DNA of 60,949 nt, from positions 1 to 60,949 of the forward strand of contig JBJXGE010000073.1 in the NCBI GenBank assembly GCA_046154185.1. Reading direction: 5' to 3'. The stretch's first letter is position 1. Each line of letters starts with the position of its first letter. The position numbers and the translations under genes were made by a program. This document shows, piece by piece, positions 18,493 to 27,900 of the stretch. The stretch comes from JBJXGE01 sp046154185. GTDB taxonomy: Bacteria > Planctomycetota > UBA8108 > UBA1146 > JAJFFE01. The notes beneath the pieces were generated by a model. It was not told the DNA's origin and did not search any database. It saw only the letters and a list, made by a program, of their open reading frames with translations.

Positions 18493-20096
18493 ACGAGCGC
18501 CGCTTCCGGCAGCTCGATATGAGAAGCACTCGTGCGCTCGTACGGGTGGTGCGATGCGCTTGCGAAGTACTCTTCCCAATACTGGTAGGTCCGCAAGTCA
18601 TCGGGCGTGCCCCAGCACAGGTAATGAGTGACATCGAGAAAATGCACGTTGAGTCCCGCCTCGAGCGCGTGCGCGATGCAAGTGTCGACGTAGTATTCGC
18701 CGTTCACTCGGTGCTCGGCCGCCATCATGCGATCGGCGGCGCATTGAAAATCGGCGGTGCGCCGAAACCAAAACGCGCCGACAATGCCATGATCCCGCGC
18801 CGGCTGCGCGGAAACCGGAGTCTTGATCGAGACGCGATCGATGCGACTGCCGCGGCCGGGCACGATCCATCCGTAGGACTCGGGATGGCGCGCGGCATGC
18901 GGGTGGCCACGAAACGTGAAGACGATGCAATCGATCGACGGATCGCGCACGAGTGCGGCAAACGCGTCTTCCTCCCAAACGATGGCGCTATCGCACGGCC
19001 CGATCATGAGCGGCAACGCGGGATCGAGCGCGCGGCACGCGATCAAGCACGTGGCGGCTTGTCCCGCTGTTTCGTAATCCACCGGCACGACGATTGCCTC
19101 GCAGGGCAGACTCGCGCTCAGCAGCGCGGCGAGCGCGCCGTCACGAAGGTCTTCAGAGCGCGCGACGAAAACAGCGCGCTCCGCGCGCGGCAGACTGCGA
19201 GCGGCGCGGATGACCATCGGCACGCCACCGACGTCGATGAGTGGCTTTGACGTCGTGTAGCCGGCGGCCCGAAAGCGCTCGCCGCGGCCAGCCATGGGAA
19301 CCACGACTTGGCCACCGAACAATTGCCGCGGTTGCCAATCGGCGTGGCGCGCAAAATAGCTCGACCAACCGCAGTACTCTTCCCAATCCTCGGGAGTTCC
19401 CCACTGCAAGAATTTCTCGAGTTCGTAGACGGAGACTGGCAGACCATCTTCGATCAGCAAGTTGTAGCTCATGCTGACGTAGTACTCGCCACGCAAGTGG
19501 AGCTCGCGGGCGATTTGCTCGCGAAACGCGAGTTTCATGAGTCGTCCACTCGCGAAGTAGTACGTCCCGGACGACGCGTACTCCATGAGGCGATTCGTCG
19601 TGAAGTGCTGCTTCTCGCGCACTTCCAGGATGCGGCCGTTCGATTCGCGCAGGTACGCGTAAAGCGTCGGACCGAGCGAATGCGGATGAAAGCCGCGATA
19701 AGCCGGAATCGCGCCCGCGACGCCGCTCTCGGTGACGCTGCGCGCGAAGTGCCCGTAGTCCCAGACGGCGCTGAAGTCGCAGTAGTTGACGATGACCTGC
19801 TCGTCGTCGCGGATCAGGTCGGCGGCCTCGAGCACAGCATGGACGGGGCCGCGCTTGTGTGGCTCGATGACGCGCACGCGCGCGTGCGGGACCAGACGAC
19901 CGAGAATCGCCAAGATCTCGGTCTCCTCGGCGTGCCAACGATTCACGATGAAGACGAAGTCGTCGGCGCCCGGAAAGAGCCGCACGACGTGATCGATGAC
20001 CGTGCGCCCTTCGACCTCAAGCAGCGGTTTGGGTGTCGTGTAGCCCGCGGCGCGAAATCTCTCGCCCATGCCGGAAAGCGGAATGACAATCTGCAT
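18489..20096 (-). CDS. Tandem-domain sugar-phosphate nucleotidyltransferase
   Basis: This is a 535-residue protein made of two complete NTP-transferase domains. The first (1-255) opens with MQIVIPLSGMGERFRAAGYT and ends with FLQWGTPEDWEEY. The second (about 262-525) opens with VVVPMAGRGERFRAAGYTTS and ends with YLCWGTPDDLRTYQYWEEYF. Both keep the G-x-G-x-RF nucleotide loop and the TxKP lysine. In the first the likely metal aspartate is in VNYCDFSAVW; in the second the corresponding GPCDSAIVW also keeps D. Related capsule enzymes usually have one such domain. Start: ATG at 20096. It probably makes a nucleotide-activated sugar or polyol phosphate for the cluster. Confidence 0.85.
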   Translation of the reverse strand: MQIVIPLSGMGERFRAAGYTTPKPLLEVEGRTVIDHVVRLFPGADDFVFIVNRWHAEETEILAILGRLVPHARVRVIEPHKRGPVHAVLEAADLIRDDEQVIVNYCDFSAVWDYGHFARSVTESGVAGAIPAYRGFHPHSLGPTLYAYLRESNGRILEVREKQHFTTNRLMEYASSGTYYFASGRLMKLAFREQIARELHLRGEYYVSMSYNLLIEDGLPVSVYELEKFLQWGTPEDWEEYCGWSSYFARHADWQPRQLFGGQVVVPMAGRGERFRAAGYTTSKPLIDVGGVPMVIRAARSLPRAERAVFVARSEDLRDGALAALLSASLPCEAIVVPVDYETAGQAATCLIACRALDPALPLMIGPCDSAIVWEEDAFAALVRDPSIDCIVFTFRGHPHAARHPESYGWIVPGRGSRIDRVSIKTPVSAQPARDHGIVGAFWFRRTADFQCAADRMMAAEHRVNGEYYVDTCIAHALEAGLNVHFLDVTHYLCWGTPDDLRTYQYWEEYFASASHHPYERTSASHIELPEAALV

Positions 20097-20193
20097 GAAC
20101 TCTGGTCCCCCTGAGGTCGTCCCGCGCTCAACCACCCGCCGAATGGTTCGGGCTGGTCCCGCTAAGCCGTTGGTGCAGGGTCGACATCTCGCT

Positions 20194-21945
20194 CTATCGG
20201 CGCGTTTCGCGAGCGGCTGAAGGAACGAGACCGGGCGCGGCGCTCGGCGCAGTCGACGCGGCGACGTCCGCAAGCGTGGCCAGATATATGTATTGAGAGT
20301 TTGTGCCGTTAAACAGCAGCCGACTCGTCTCGATGGGTGTCGTCGAGTGGTGCTCGATCAGTGTTTGAATGCTATAGCCGCGCGCGAGCAACGCCTCGTA
20401 GAGGCTGTGCCCCTTGTGAGTGAATTCGTGGAGGCCCGTGAAGTACGACACGAACAAGACGCGTGCGGGGCGTGGGTCGAGTCGGTCGAGCCGCTCGAGC
20501 TCCCAGCCGCGTGGCATCGTGATCACCGTCGCCGGGCCGCCGTTTCTAAACATGAGCGAATGTTGAACGGTCCACGCGTATTCGACAATCGCGTCGGCGT
20601 GTGTCTCCTCGACCAGCGCGGAGAGTCGCTTTGGATCGAAAGGGTCCTGCCGTGCCGCCTGAAACTCCGAGTAGTTGTAAGCGAACGCGCAGAACGCGAT
20701 CGCACTGAGCATCGCGGCGATGCCATCCCCCGCGCGTCGCGCGCGCGCGCTGAACTCACTCACGCCGATCCCGATCGCAAAGGCAAGCAACGGCAAGAAG
20801 ACTAACGTGTGGCGGGTTGGACTCAGCGGCAATCGGCCCGCGAGATTCAACACGCCCCACAATGCGAGCGTGCCGACAACGAAGATTCCCACTCCGAAAC
20901 GCGCCGGTTGCGACGAACGCAGACTTTGAATTGCGCCCCAACCGCCTAGCACGAGGACCGGCCCCATCCAAAACGCAAGCGCCGGCGTCGCTGGGTCGAC
21001 ATTGGCGAGTTGGTTCGCGAGCGCGTGGTAGTAGCAGTTGGCGAGATAGCTCACAGTGTCCCACACGAGCGTCAACGAACTCGCCGACGGGTCGAAGAAC
21101 GGAAAGAACTGTTCGGCGCCCTGCCAGCCGAAGTTCGCGCGCGCCCGCATGCCGAGGATGAACTTGAGCGTGATCGGCGCCACAACCGCAACGAATACAC
21201 ACGCGGACACCAGCCAGCTCGACACGACGGTGCGCCAACGGCCGGCCAGGCGCTGCGAACGGATGTCGCAGAGCGCGCAACTCGCGAGCGCCACGCCGCT
21301 CAGCAAGATGAGTTGGTACGAGGCGTAGGGCAGGAAGCCCGCGACGAGCGCCAATAGGTGGCGCCGACGCGGCGACTCTGTTTCGAGCGTCCAATGGAGC
21401 ACCAACACGAGCGTCGCGGCGCCGAAGAGACCGAACGCGTAAGGTGACATTTGATGCGCGTAGACGATGCTCAGCAGCGAAAACGCGGACACGCCTGCGC
21501 CGAGCACGACGCCCCAATCGCAACGACCCTTGGCGCGCCAAAGGGCGATCGCGGTGAGCAGGACGGCGAGGGCGCTCAGGATTGCGCTCGGTAATCGGCC
21601 AAGAAAGAGCATCGTTCGATAGCCGGTGTCAGGACTCAAGAGGAGCGGGTAGAGGAGATACTGAAGCGGCGCGTACGTAGAGTGCGTGGCGACTTCTTTA
21701 GCGTAACGGTAAGGCTGCCACTCATGGCCTGCTGCCGCGCCGTACAACTGTGTCATGGGCAGCAAGTCGTCGGCGGACGTGAAGTGCCAAGCGAGACGAT
21801 CGAAACGCGCGAAGACACCGAGGCCCAACACAATTACCAGTGCCGCAACGGGCGCGGTCAATGCGCGGCGCGGCGCTGCCGCGGGGCCTGGCGACTCGGC
21901 CGATACTCGCGGTCGCGCTCGAACTATTGCATTGGATAGCGTCAT
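20194..21945 (-). CDS. Multi-pass GT39-like membrane glycosyltransferase
   Basis: This is a 583-residue integral membrane protein. The first helix is AALVIVLGLGVFARF, and an early acidic loop (HFTSADDLLP) lies where GT-C enzymes carry the catalytic aspartate. Ten or more further hydrophobic segments follow, then a soluble C-terminal domain of about 150 residues (from FDPKRLSALVEETHADAIVE). This layout fits dolichyl-phosphate-mannose-type (GT39/PMT_2) transferases, which take a sugar from a polyprenyl-phosphate donor outside the membrane. It is the first gene of the 14.9-21.9 kb cluster. The acceptor is unknown. Confidence 0.78.
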   Translation of the reverse strand: MTLSNAIVRARPRVSAESPGPAAAPRRALTAPVAALVIVLGLGVFARFDRLAWHFTSADDLLPMTQLYGAAAGHEWQPYRYAKEVATHSTYAPLQYLLYPLLLSPDTGYRTMLFLGRLPSAILSALAVLLTAIALWRAKGRCDWGVVLGAGVSAFSLLSIVYAHQMSPYAFGLFGAATLVLVLHWTLETESPRRRHLLALVAGFLPYASYQLILLSGVALASCALCDIRSQRLAGRWRTVVSSWLVSACVFVAVVAPITLKFILGMRARANFGWQGAEQFFPFFDPSASSLTLVWDTVSYLANCYYHALANQLANVDPATPALAFWMGPVLVLGGWGAIQSLRSSQPARFGVGIFVVGTLALWGVLNLAGRLPLSPTRHTLVFLPLLAFAIGIGVSEFSARARRAGDGIAAMLSAIAFCAFAYNYSEFQAARQDPFDPKRLSALVEETHADAIVEYAWTVQHSLMFRNGGPATVITMPRGWELERLDRLDPRPARVLFVSYFTGLHEFTHKGHSLYEALLARGYSIQTLIEHHSTTPIETSRLLFNGTNSQYIYLATLADVAASTAPSAAPGLVPSAARETRR

Positions 21946-22035
21946 GGCCCGCTCTCAATTCCTCCCTCGATGTCGGGAAGATGAAACGCAAGCTTGAGCG
22001 CGAGATTTCTCAGAGTCGAGGCATCGACCGCACAG

Positions 22036-23361
22036 TTATGGTTTCGACGGCGTGGCGACACGCACCGAGATATTGCGGAACTCCACCGGATCACCGTGGC
22101 CGAGAAAACCGATATGGCCCACTCTGTTCTTGGTGCCGGGATGCGGTTGGCCATCCGCCGGTGCGCCGATTCGGTCGACATCGCAGTTCAAGATGCGAAA
22201 CCCATTGAGCCAAACTTCGATCAACGAACCACGCACGAGCACGCGCTCGTAGTTCCACGCCCCCACGGGCCGCAAGAAACCGCGGTGCGCGGGCGCCACG
22301 CCGTAGATAGAACCGTGCGCTTGGAAGGGTTTCAAATCGCGGTAACGCTCCGACGTGTCGTCGAGAATCTGCAACTCCATTCCCGCGTAAGCTGCGTCGC
22401 CCGCCAACGGCGAACGGATTCCGAGACCATTGTTGCCACCGGGCGGCAACTTGAACTCGAACCGCAACTCGAAGTCGTCAAACTGTTCGGCGGTCCAAAG
22501 ATTGCCGCCTTCCCCCGCTTTGCAGCGAAGTGTGCTCTCGGTCGTAACTTCGTAGCTCGAAGTGGCGCCGGTCCAACCGGCAAGACTCTTGCCATCGAAC
22601 AGCTTTCGAAACTCGGATTCCTCGCCCGCGCGCAACGCGAGCGTCGCGTCGGTCGCGGTGAGTTCGCGGATCGCGAGGTTGCGAAAACGCATCTCACTGC
22701 CATGGGTTTGCAATTGAATCGGACCGCGCGGAAATATAGGCCGCGCGCGATCGAAGAAATTTTCCATCACTTCATCGGCGACCGTGAGTTCGCCGTTGAG
22801 ACGCACCGTGACGCGACTGCCGATCATACGGATGCGAAACTGATTCCATTCGCCGATCGGCCGATCGGCGCGAACGAGCGGGAACTTGCCGGCCGGCGCG
22901 TTGTTATTCCACAGCGCGCCCGAGCCCTTGTCGGCGCCGTTCTTGAGTTCGCCGGCGTTATTCGGATCCCAGATTTGTACCTGCGGGCAGCCGCGCAAGT
23001 AGATGCCGCTGTCGCCGGCCGCCGTCATCATTTTCCACTCGAGCTCGAGCTCGAAATCGCCGTAGTCCTCTTTGGTCGTGAGAAAAACACCGTGGCCATC
23101 GCTGATGATCTCGCCGTTCTCGACACGCCAATGCGCACGCAGATCCGCGTCGTCGGCCGCCTGCTTCTGAGCACGCGCGGCTGCGTCCAATTTCGCGAGT
23201 TCGTTCGGATCAAAGTGACCAAGTCCGCGCCACCCGCTCAGGTCGCGACCATTGAAGAGCGCAATGAACGCGGCGGCGGTCTGCAACTCGGCGCTGGCTG
23301 TTGGCGTCCATGCGAAACTGCAGCTGACGATCGCCAGCCAGCTGAGGCAGCGAGTGATCAT
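22036..23361 (-). CDS. Exported tandem DUF1080 (3-keto-disaccharide hydrolase) protein
   Basis: This is a 441-residue exported protein with signal peptide MITRCLSWLAIVSC...ASA; the ATG at 23361 has AGGAG about 11 nt upstream. Two DUF1080 domains follow. The first (about 30-240) contains FNGRDLSGWRG, WRVENGEI, DFELELEWK, SGIYLRG and VQIWDPNN. The second (about 250-440) contains LFDGKSLAGWTG, FDDFELRFEFK, NNGLGIRSP and ELQILDD. DUF1080 domains are concanavalin-like sandwiches, and several act on 3-keto-glycosides. They are greatly expanded in Planctomycetota. It lies immediately downstream of the FAS1 gene, separated by a terminator. Confidence 0.9.
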   Translation of the reverse strand: MITRCLSWLAIVSCSFAWTPTASAELQTAAAFIALFNGRDLSGWRGLGHFDPNELAKLDAAARAQKQAADDADLRAHWRVENGEIISDGHGVFLTTKEDYGDFELELEWKMMTAAGDSGIYLRGCPQVQIWDPNNAGELKNGADKGSGALWNNNAPAGKFPLVRADRPIGEWNQFRIRMIGSRVTVRLNGELTVADEVMENFFDRARPIFPRGPIQLQTHGSEMRFRNLAIRELTATDATLALRAGEESEFRKLFDGKSLAGWTGATSSYEVTTESTLRCKAGEGGNLWTAEQFDDFELRFEFKLPPGGNNGLGIRSPLAGDAAYAGMELQILDDTSERYRDLKPFQAHGSIYGVAPAHRGFLRPVGAWNYERVLVRGSLIEVWLNGFRILNCDVDRIGAPADGQPHPGTKNRVGHIGFLGHGDPVEFRNISVRVATPSKP

Positions 23362-23407
23362 TCGTCCGAGATCTCCTGGTCTGATTCCCACGTCTTAGTA
23401 GCACGAC

Positions 23408-23451
23408 AAAACCGCGCGGAGGATCTGCGCTCTCGCAAAGCCTCCGCGCGG
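23408..23451 (-). terminator. Intrinsic terminator after the FAS1 gene
   Basis: An 11-bp perfect stem (CCGCGCGGAGG, 23412-23422 with 23441-23451) is followed on the minus strand by TTTT (23411-23408). It lies between the FAS1 gene and the DUF1080 gene, ending transcription of the former. Confidence 0.8.
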
Positions 23452-23489
23452 CCAAGACAGATTTTCACCGCATGTCAGCGCGCTCGCAC

Positions 23490-24179
23490 TTAGCGGTTGC
23501 CGCCGCCGGTCGGCTTGTTCTCACCGGTCGGCTTGTTCTCACCGGTCGGCTTGTTCTCGCCGGTCGGCTTGTTCTCGCCGGTCGGCTTCGGCGCGTCCTT
23601 GGTTTTGTCCTTCGGCATCGCCGCGTCCTTCGGGATCATCACCGCGTCGATCGCGTGGATGATGCCATTCGCGCACGCGATGTCTTTTTGCGTGACGTGC
23701 GCCGCACCGACGAGCACTGCCTTGTCCTTGACCGTAACTTCGAACTTGGCTTTGGTCAGCGACTCGAGCGACTTGCCATTCAGTTTGGCCAAACCGTCGG
23801 CGAGGTTCTTCCCTTTGACGACGTGGTACTGCAGCAGCGACGCAAGTTCCGCTTTCTTCTCCGGCTTCATGAGTTCTTCGAGTTTCGCCTTGCCGAGTTT
23901 CTCGAACGCCGCGTCGGTCGGCGCGAAGACGGTGTACTCGCCGGCTTTGGTCAGCGTCTCCGCGAGTCCAGCGGCGGTGACCAGTTTGGCGAACGTCGAA
24001 AACTGCTTGTCGGCCGAAGCCGTCTCGAAGATCGACTTCGCTTTCGCATCGCCGCTCTTGTCGGCGCCCCCTGGCGCGTTGGAACCGCCAACATTTTGCG
24101 CGACAAGCGTGCTGGCGCCGATGAGTGTGAACGCGGCCACCGGCAAGACAAAGCATGCCAGTCGATTCAAAACCTTCAT
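23490..24179 (-). CDS. Exported fasciclin (FAS1) domain protein
   Basis: This is a 229-residue protein with signal peptide MKVLNRLACFVLPVAAFTL (cleavage near VAQ). The ATG at 24179 follows GGAGGAA by five bases. One FAS1 domain (about 50-195) shows the two classical motifs: YTVFAPTDAAFEKL (H1 region) and a GIIHAIDAVMIP ending (H2 region), plus LLQYHVVKGK. FAS1 domains mediate adhesion. The C-terminus is a low-complexity tail of repeated GENKPT made by an 18-bp tandem repeat. The leader has an inverted repeat at 24222-24241. Confidence 0.95.
   Translation of the reverse strand: MKVLNRLACFVLPVAAFTLIGASTLVAQNVGGSNAPGGADKSGDAKAKSIFETASADKQFSTFAKLVTAAGLAETLTKAGEYTVFAPTDAAFEKLGKAKLEELMKPEKKAELASLLQYHVVKGKNLADGLAKLNGKSLESLTKAKFEVTVKDKAVLVGAAHVTQKDIACANGIIHAIDAVMIPKDAAMPKDKTKDAPKPTGENKPTGENKPTGENKPTGENKPTGGGNR
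23506..23588. repeat. 18-bp coding minisatellite (GENKPT repeats)
   Basis: Four near-perfect 18-bp units start at 23506, 23524, 23542 and 23560, and a partial fifth begins at 23578. Each encodes GENKPT in the FAS1 protein tail. Units 1-2 and 3-4 differ by one A/G change. Copy number is probably variable between strains. Confidence 0.93.
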
Positions 24180-24501
24180 GAGTTCCTCCAAATTCTTGCG
24201 ACTTCGAGTTGAACCAATTGGATCGAGACACCAGTCTCGATGCCCCCCGCTCGTTACTACTGATTCAACCCGAGCCTGAGGTTGACATGTTCGTTCCGCT
24301 TCCACCGACATGCAAGCAATAGACGGCAAAGCCGGCGAATCGACTCAGCCGCTTCGAATTCGACCGAAAACACGACATCGAATGGCGACAGAATGGGGCT
24401 TGACGCTTGCCGACTCTGGATTTAGGAACCGCGCTTGAAACTCGCAGGTTGCGATGAAAACAGCGTCTGGCCACTTTCGGTAGCGATTGGCAGGAATCTC
24501 G
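24180..24501. other. Divergent intergenic region (FAS1 / yciH)
   Basis: The 322 bases between two divergent genes contain the inverted repeat at 24222-24241 and a TTGACG hexamer near 24400 facing yciH, without a good -10 partner. I see no additional gene. Confidence 0.5.
24222..24241. promoter_or_regulatory. 8-bp inverted repeat in the FAS1 leader
   Basis: ATCGAGAC-ACCA-GTCTCGAT is a perfect inverted repeat 43 bases upstream of the FAS1 start codon. It could be an operator or a leader hairpin. No T-run follows it on either strand. Confidence 0.4.
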
Positions 24502-24834
24502 ATGGAAAAAAAATCTCGCCGGACGGGCGGCGACGGTTGGTCGCTAACGCCGGCGTCGTCAGAACTCGCAGGCGCGCCAGCGCCGCCGCTGCGCCACGAA
24601 CGCGGGACCGCACAACGTCTCAAGATCTCACTAGAGCGACGCAAGCGAGGGAAGATCGTCACCGTTATCCGTGGATTTCAGCTGAGCGCAGGAGAACTCG
24701 AAGACGTCGCGCGCCGGATGAAGAGCGCGTGCGGTACCGGCGGACAGGTGAACGAGGCGTCTATCGAACTTCAGGGTGATCTGACAGCAAGAGTCGCCGA
24801 TTGGCTCCGCGCCGCCGGCTTCCAAGTCACGTGA
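24502..24834 (+). CDS. yciH: SUI1/eIF1-like translation factor (YciH family)
   Basis: This is a 110-residue SUI1-domain protein. The domain (about 45-110) shows RKRGKIVTVIRGF, then LARRMK-type helix residues ELEDVARRMK, the conserved CGTGGQV segment and IELQGD. Bacterial YciH resembles eukaryotic initiation factor 1 and discriminates against aberrant initiation complexes. The ATG at 24502 has AGGAA five bases upstream. The N-terminal 40 residues are basic and poorly conserved, as is usual. A palindromic hairpin lies 50 bases downstream. Confidence 0.93.
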   Translation: MEKKSRRTGGDGWSLTPASSELAGAPAPPLRHERGTAQRLKISLERRKRGKIVTVIRGFQLSAGELEDVARRMKSACGTGGQVNEASIELQGDLTARVADWLRAAGFQVT

Positions 24835-24883
24835 ATCATCGTTGGTAATAGGGTGAACCGCGCCCGGGTCTGCACGAAACGAC

Positions 24884-24909
24884 GAGGGGTGCTGCGGACA
24901 GCACCCCTC
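24884..24909. repeat. Dispersed palindrome, copy between convergent genes
   Basis: GAGGGGTGCTG-CGGA-CAGCACCCCTC has an 11-bp stem with a tetraloop, extending the 20-bp core palindrome. It lies between the convergent yciH and glycine-rich lipoprotein genes. Read in the direction of the latter it follows a TTTTT run, as the other copies follow T-tracts. Confidence 0.85.
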
Positions 24910-24948
24910 AGAAAAATCAGCCCGATCGCGACGATCCGCTAACCGAAA

Positions 24949-27900
24949 CTAGTATCCGAAGTCGACCGTCACGATGTCGACGATCGGCACTTGGAACGTG
25001 GTGCTGTTCGAGTAGAGGAACCAAGTCATCCGCACGAACTCCGCGCCGTTGAGGAGTGTCACGTCATCCACGGCGGGGACGAAGTCGGCCGGTCGACCCG
25101 GGTCCGCTTCACTCTCCGGCCCACCTTGCAGCAACAGCAAAATGTCGGTACCGGCCGGCAGCGGTGCAGCAGTCGCAATGAGCGGCGCGTCGAACAACGC
25201 GCCGGACCGGCGAGCAACTCCACCCGCTAACACTTGGTAACTCAACGAGCGCGCCGTGCTCTCAAACATGTCGCCGCGCCGGAAGTTGCCGAGACTTGGC
25301 GGCGGGTTGATCGCGAGGTCGCCAGCCATGACGAAGCCAAGCGGCGTCTCGAAGCGAATGCGGCCGCTGCCGCCATCACCCGCCGCGGTCGTTGTGCCAG
25401 AGTCGGGACTCGCGCTTGTGACGTAGCCTGTGCCGGGCGGGAAGTCGGTTCGATTCGCATCGCCGCCACGCACGTCGACCACTGGACCGCCAACTTCGAC
25501 CAACATGAATCCACCGCACTGCACGTGAATGCCACCACCGGCACCCGCACCAGCATTTCCGCCATTGGCCGGCCCGCGAAACGCGTTGCCACCGCGCGCC
25601 AACAATTGAGCCGCCGCGGTGATCGTGAGTCGTTCACCGACCGCCACCTGGAGGAACCCCCCGCCACCGCCGCCGCCCGTACCCGGCGCATGTGAGTAGA
25701 GGACACCCGCTGCCGGGTTCACATTGCCACCGCCACCTGCGCCACCGCCGCCACCGACTTGGAGCGGCGATCCGTCGAGCGGGCTGACGAACAAGAGCGA
25801 GCCGTAAACGGTTCCACCCGCGCCATCGTCCGCGGACGCCAGCGCCGATGATCCCGCACGACCGACTACAGCGTATCCGCCACCACCACCTTTACCGGCG
25901 TGCAACGTGGTTGCGGTCGTGACGGACTCCCCACCGATCGCGGGGATTGCGAGGGCGAAGCCGATGGGCAAACCGCCACCACCCGGCGCATCAAAGGGCG
26001 GATCGAGATCGACCAGCTCAGCCGGCAATATTTCCAGACCGCCGAAACCACCGTCCGCGAAATCCGTGGCGGAGTTCGCGAAGCCTCCGGCGCCACCTCT
26101 CCCGCCCGCGGGACCGCCGACTCCGCCGAGTCCGCCCGTCGGCGTTGCTGGAGTTGTGAGCACATCGGCCACTCCACCGTCGAATCCAGAAACATCGATG
26201 ATTCCCGCGATCGTCGCTTCGTCCTGGACTCGCAAGATCAGCGGATTATTCGCCGCGACAAAATCCGAAGCGAACCCGCGCAGCGTAACGCCGACCGGCA
26301 CGTTCAAGGTCGAGAGATGAAACTCGCCATCGCCGGATGCATTCTGCAGGAGGAGTCCACCCGTCGGACTCAACACCCGACCCGTCGATGTATCGATCGT
26401 CACGATACCGCTGAGTCCCGCCAGATTGAGCGCGCCGTCTACCCCTGTGCCAGCGTCGATCGCCAGCGGCGAACATTGACCCGAGCTGACGCCGGGAGTA
26501 CCCATTGCCGGCTGCACATCGGTAAAGTCGGCCTGGCTCGGGAAGTTGATCGAACCGTTCGCTTCCAACCGAATGCGACCGAGTGCCCCATCGCCGCCAA
26601 TGTATGTCGGAGAATCCGTGAAGCCGATGCCGGGCAGCGCTTCCAAGACGATGTCTTCCGACATCGCAATATCACCCGTTGCACTCACGCGAATCGTTCC
26701 ACCACTCCCGCCGCCCGCCGGACCACCGGTGCCAGCCGAACCTTGTCCGCCGTTACCACCGTTGACGGTAATCTCGCCACCGATCGCCACGGAGCCGCGT
26801 GCGACGAGCTCGAACGCACCGCCGCCACCACCACCGCCGCCGCCGCCCCGGTTGATGAGCATTCCCGTCGTGGAGCCGCGGAATGCCCCACCACCACCGC
26901 CGCCGCCACCCGAGCCGGCGATCGCAGTACGGATCGACGAATCACCGCGTGCTGGGCCACCCTTGGCGCCGGGCGCCTGAATTGTTGTCGCCGCAAAGTT
27001 GACGAAACCGTCTTCACCACGCGTCGCGCAGCCACCGCCACCACCAGCGCCCGACTTCGGCCCGCTCGTCCCGGAGTCGAGTCGGAACGTAATGTTCGTG
27101 CCACCAAAACCGCCGTTATTGCCGCCATTTCCGGCGGGCGTGTTGGTCATGACGGACGTTCCCGCGATGACGACGGCACCGCCATCACCACCGTCTCCAC
27201 CGCCGAGACCGCCTAAGCCGCCGACACCCGGCGCGCCGGTCGCGGTAACTCCGGGCGTACCGTTTGCACCATCGAAGTGCATCGTCGCATTGATCTGACA
27301 GACCAACGTGTCCGGGTTGCCGTCTCCGGAAATGCGCAACACGAATGGCCTCGTGCCAAAGAACGACAAGTTTGGTGTCGCACCCTCCGTCGAAAGTCCG
27401 GCGGGCATCAAGAAACTTCGGAAGTGATATTCGCCAATACTCGACCCAGGGTTCGAGACGAACAACGGAACGAGATCGGTCAGGTCAGAAATATCGCCAG
27501 AGTCGGTGTTGAACTCGTAGACATGGTCCGACTGCAACACGACGTCATCCGTGCCGTTCCCCCAGGGCGGAACTCCGCCGCCGATCGGCGACCCGACGAG
27601 GTTGCCCGGTTGCGATTCGTTCCATGAGGCAGTGGAAGGAGCGGTCAGGTCCTGGAACGCTTTGCTGCCAAATGTCTCGATGAGCTGACCGTCGCCAAAC
27701 GGCACATCGTCGTCTTGGTTCAAGATGACCAGGCGGCCAGTCTCCCACTCGCCACTGGCATTCGTCGTCACGTCGGGTAGGTCGTTACCCGGCCGCAAAG
27801 TCAGGATCACCCACTCGGGTTGGGGCGCATTCCCCGGTGTCGCTGGGAAAATGTCTTTCGCCGCGTCCCACCGGAAAACCTGCGAAGCGCCACCCCCGAT

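Noticed and set aside
21994..23493. 499-codon plus-strand frame
   Set aside because: It is antisense to the DUF1080 gene, whose two domains are unmistakable.
23506..23588. CRISPR-like direct repeats
   Set aside because: The units are contiguous with no spacers, in frame, and encode GENKPT.
25900..27216. 438-codon plus-strand frame
   Set aside because: It is the complement of the glycine-rich blocks of the lipoprotein; Thr/Arg/Ala-rich without motifs.
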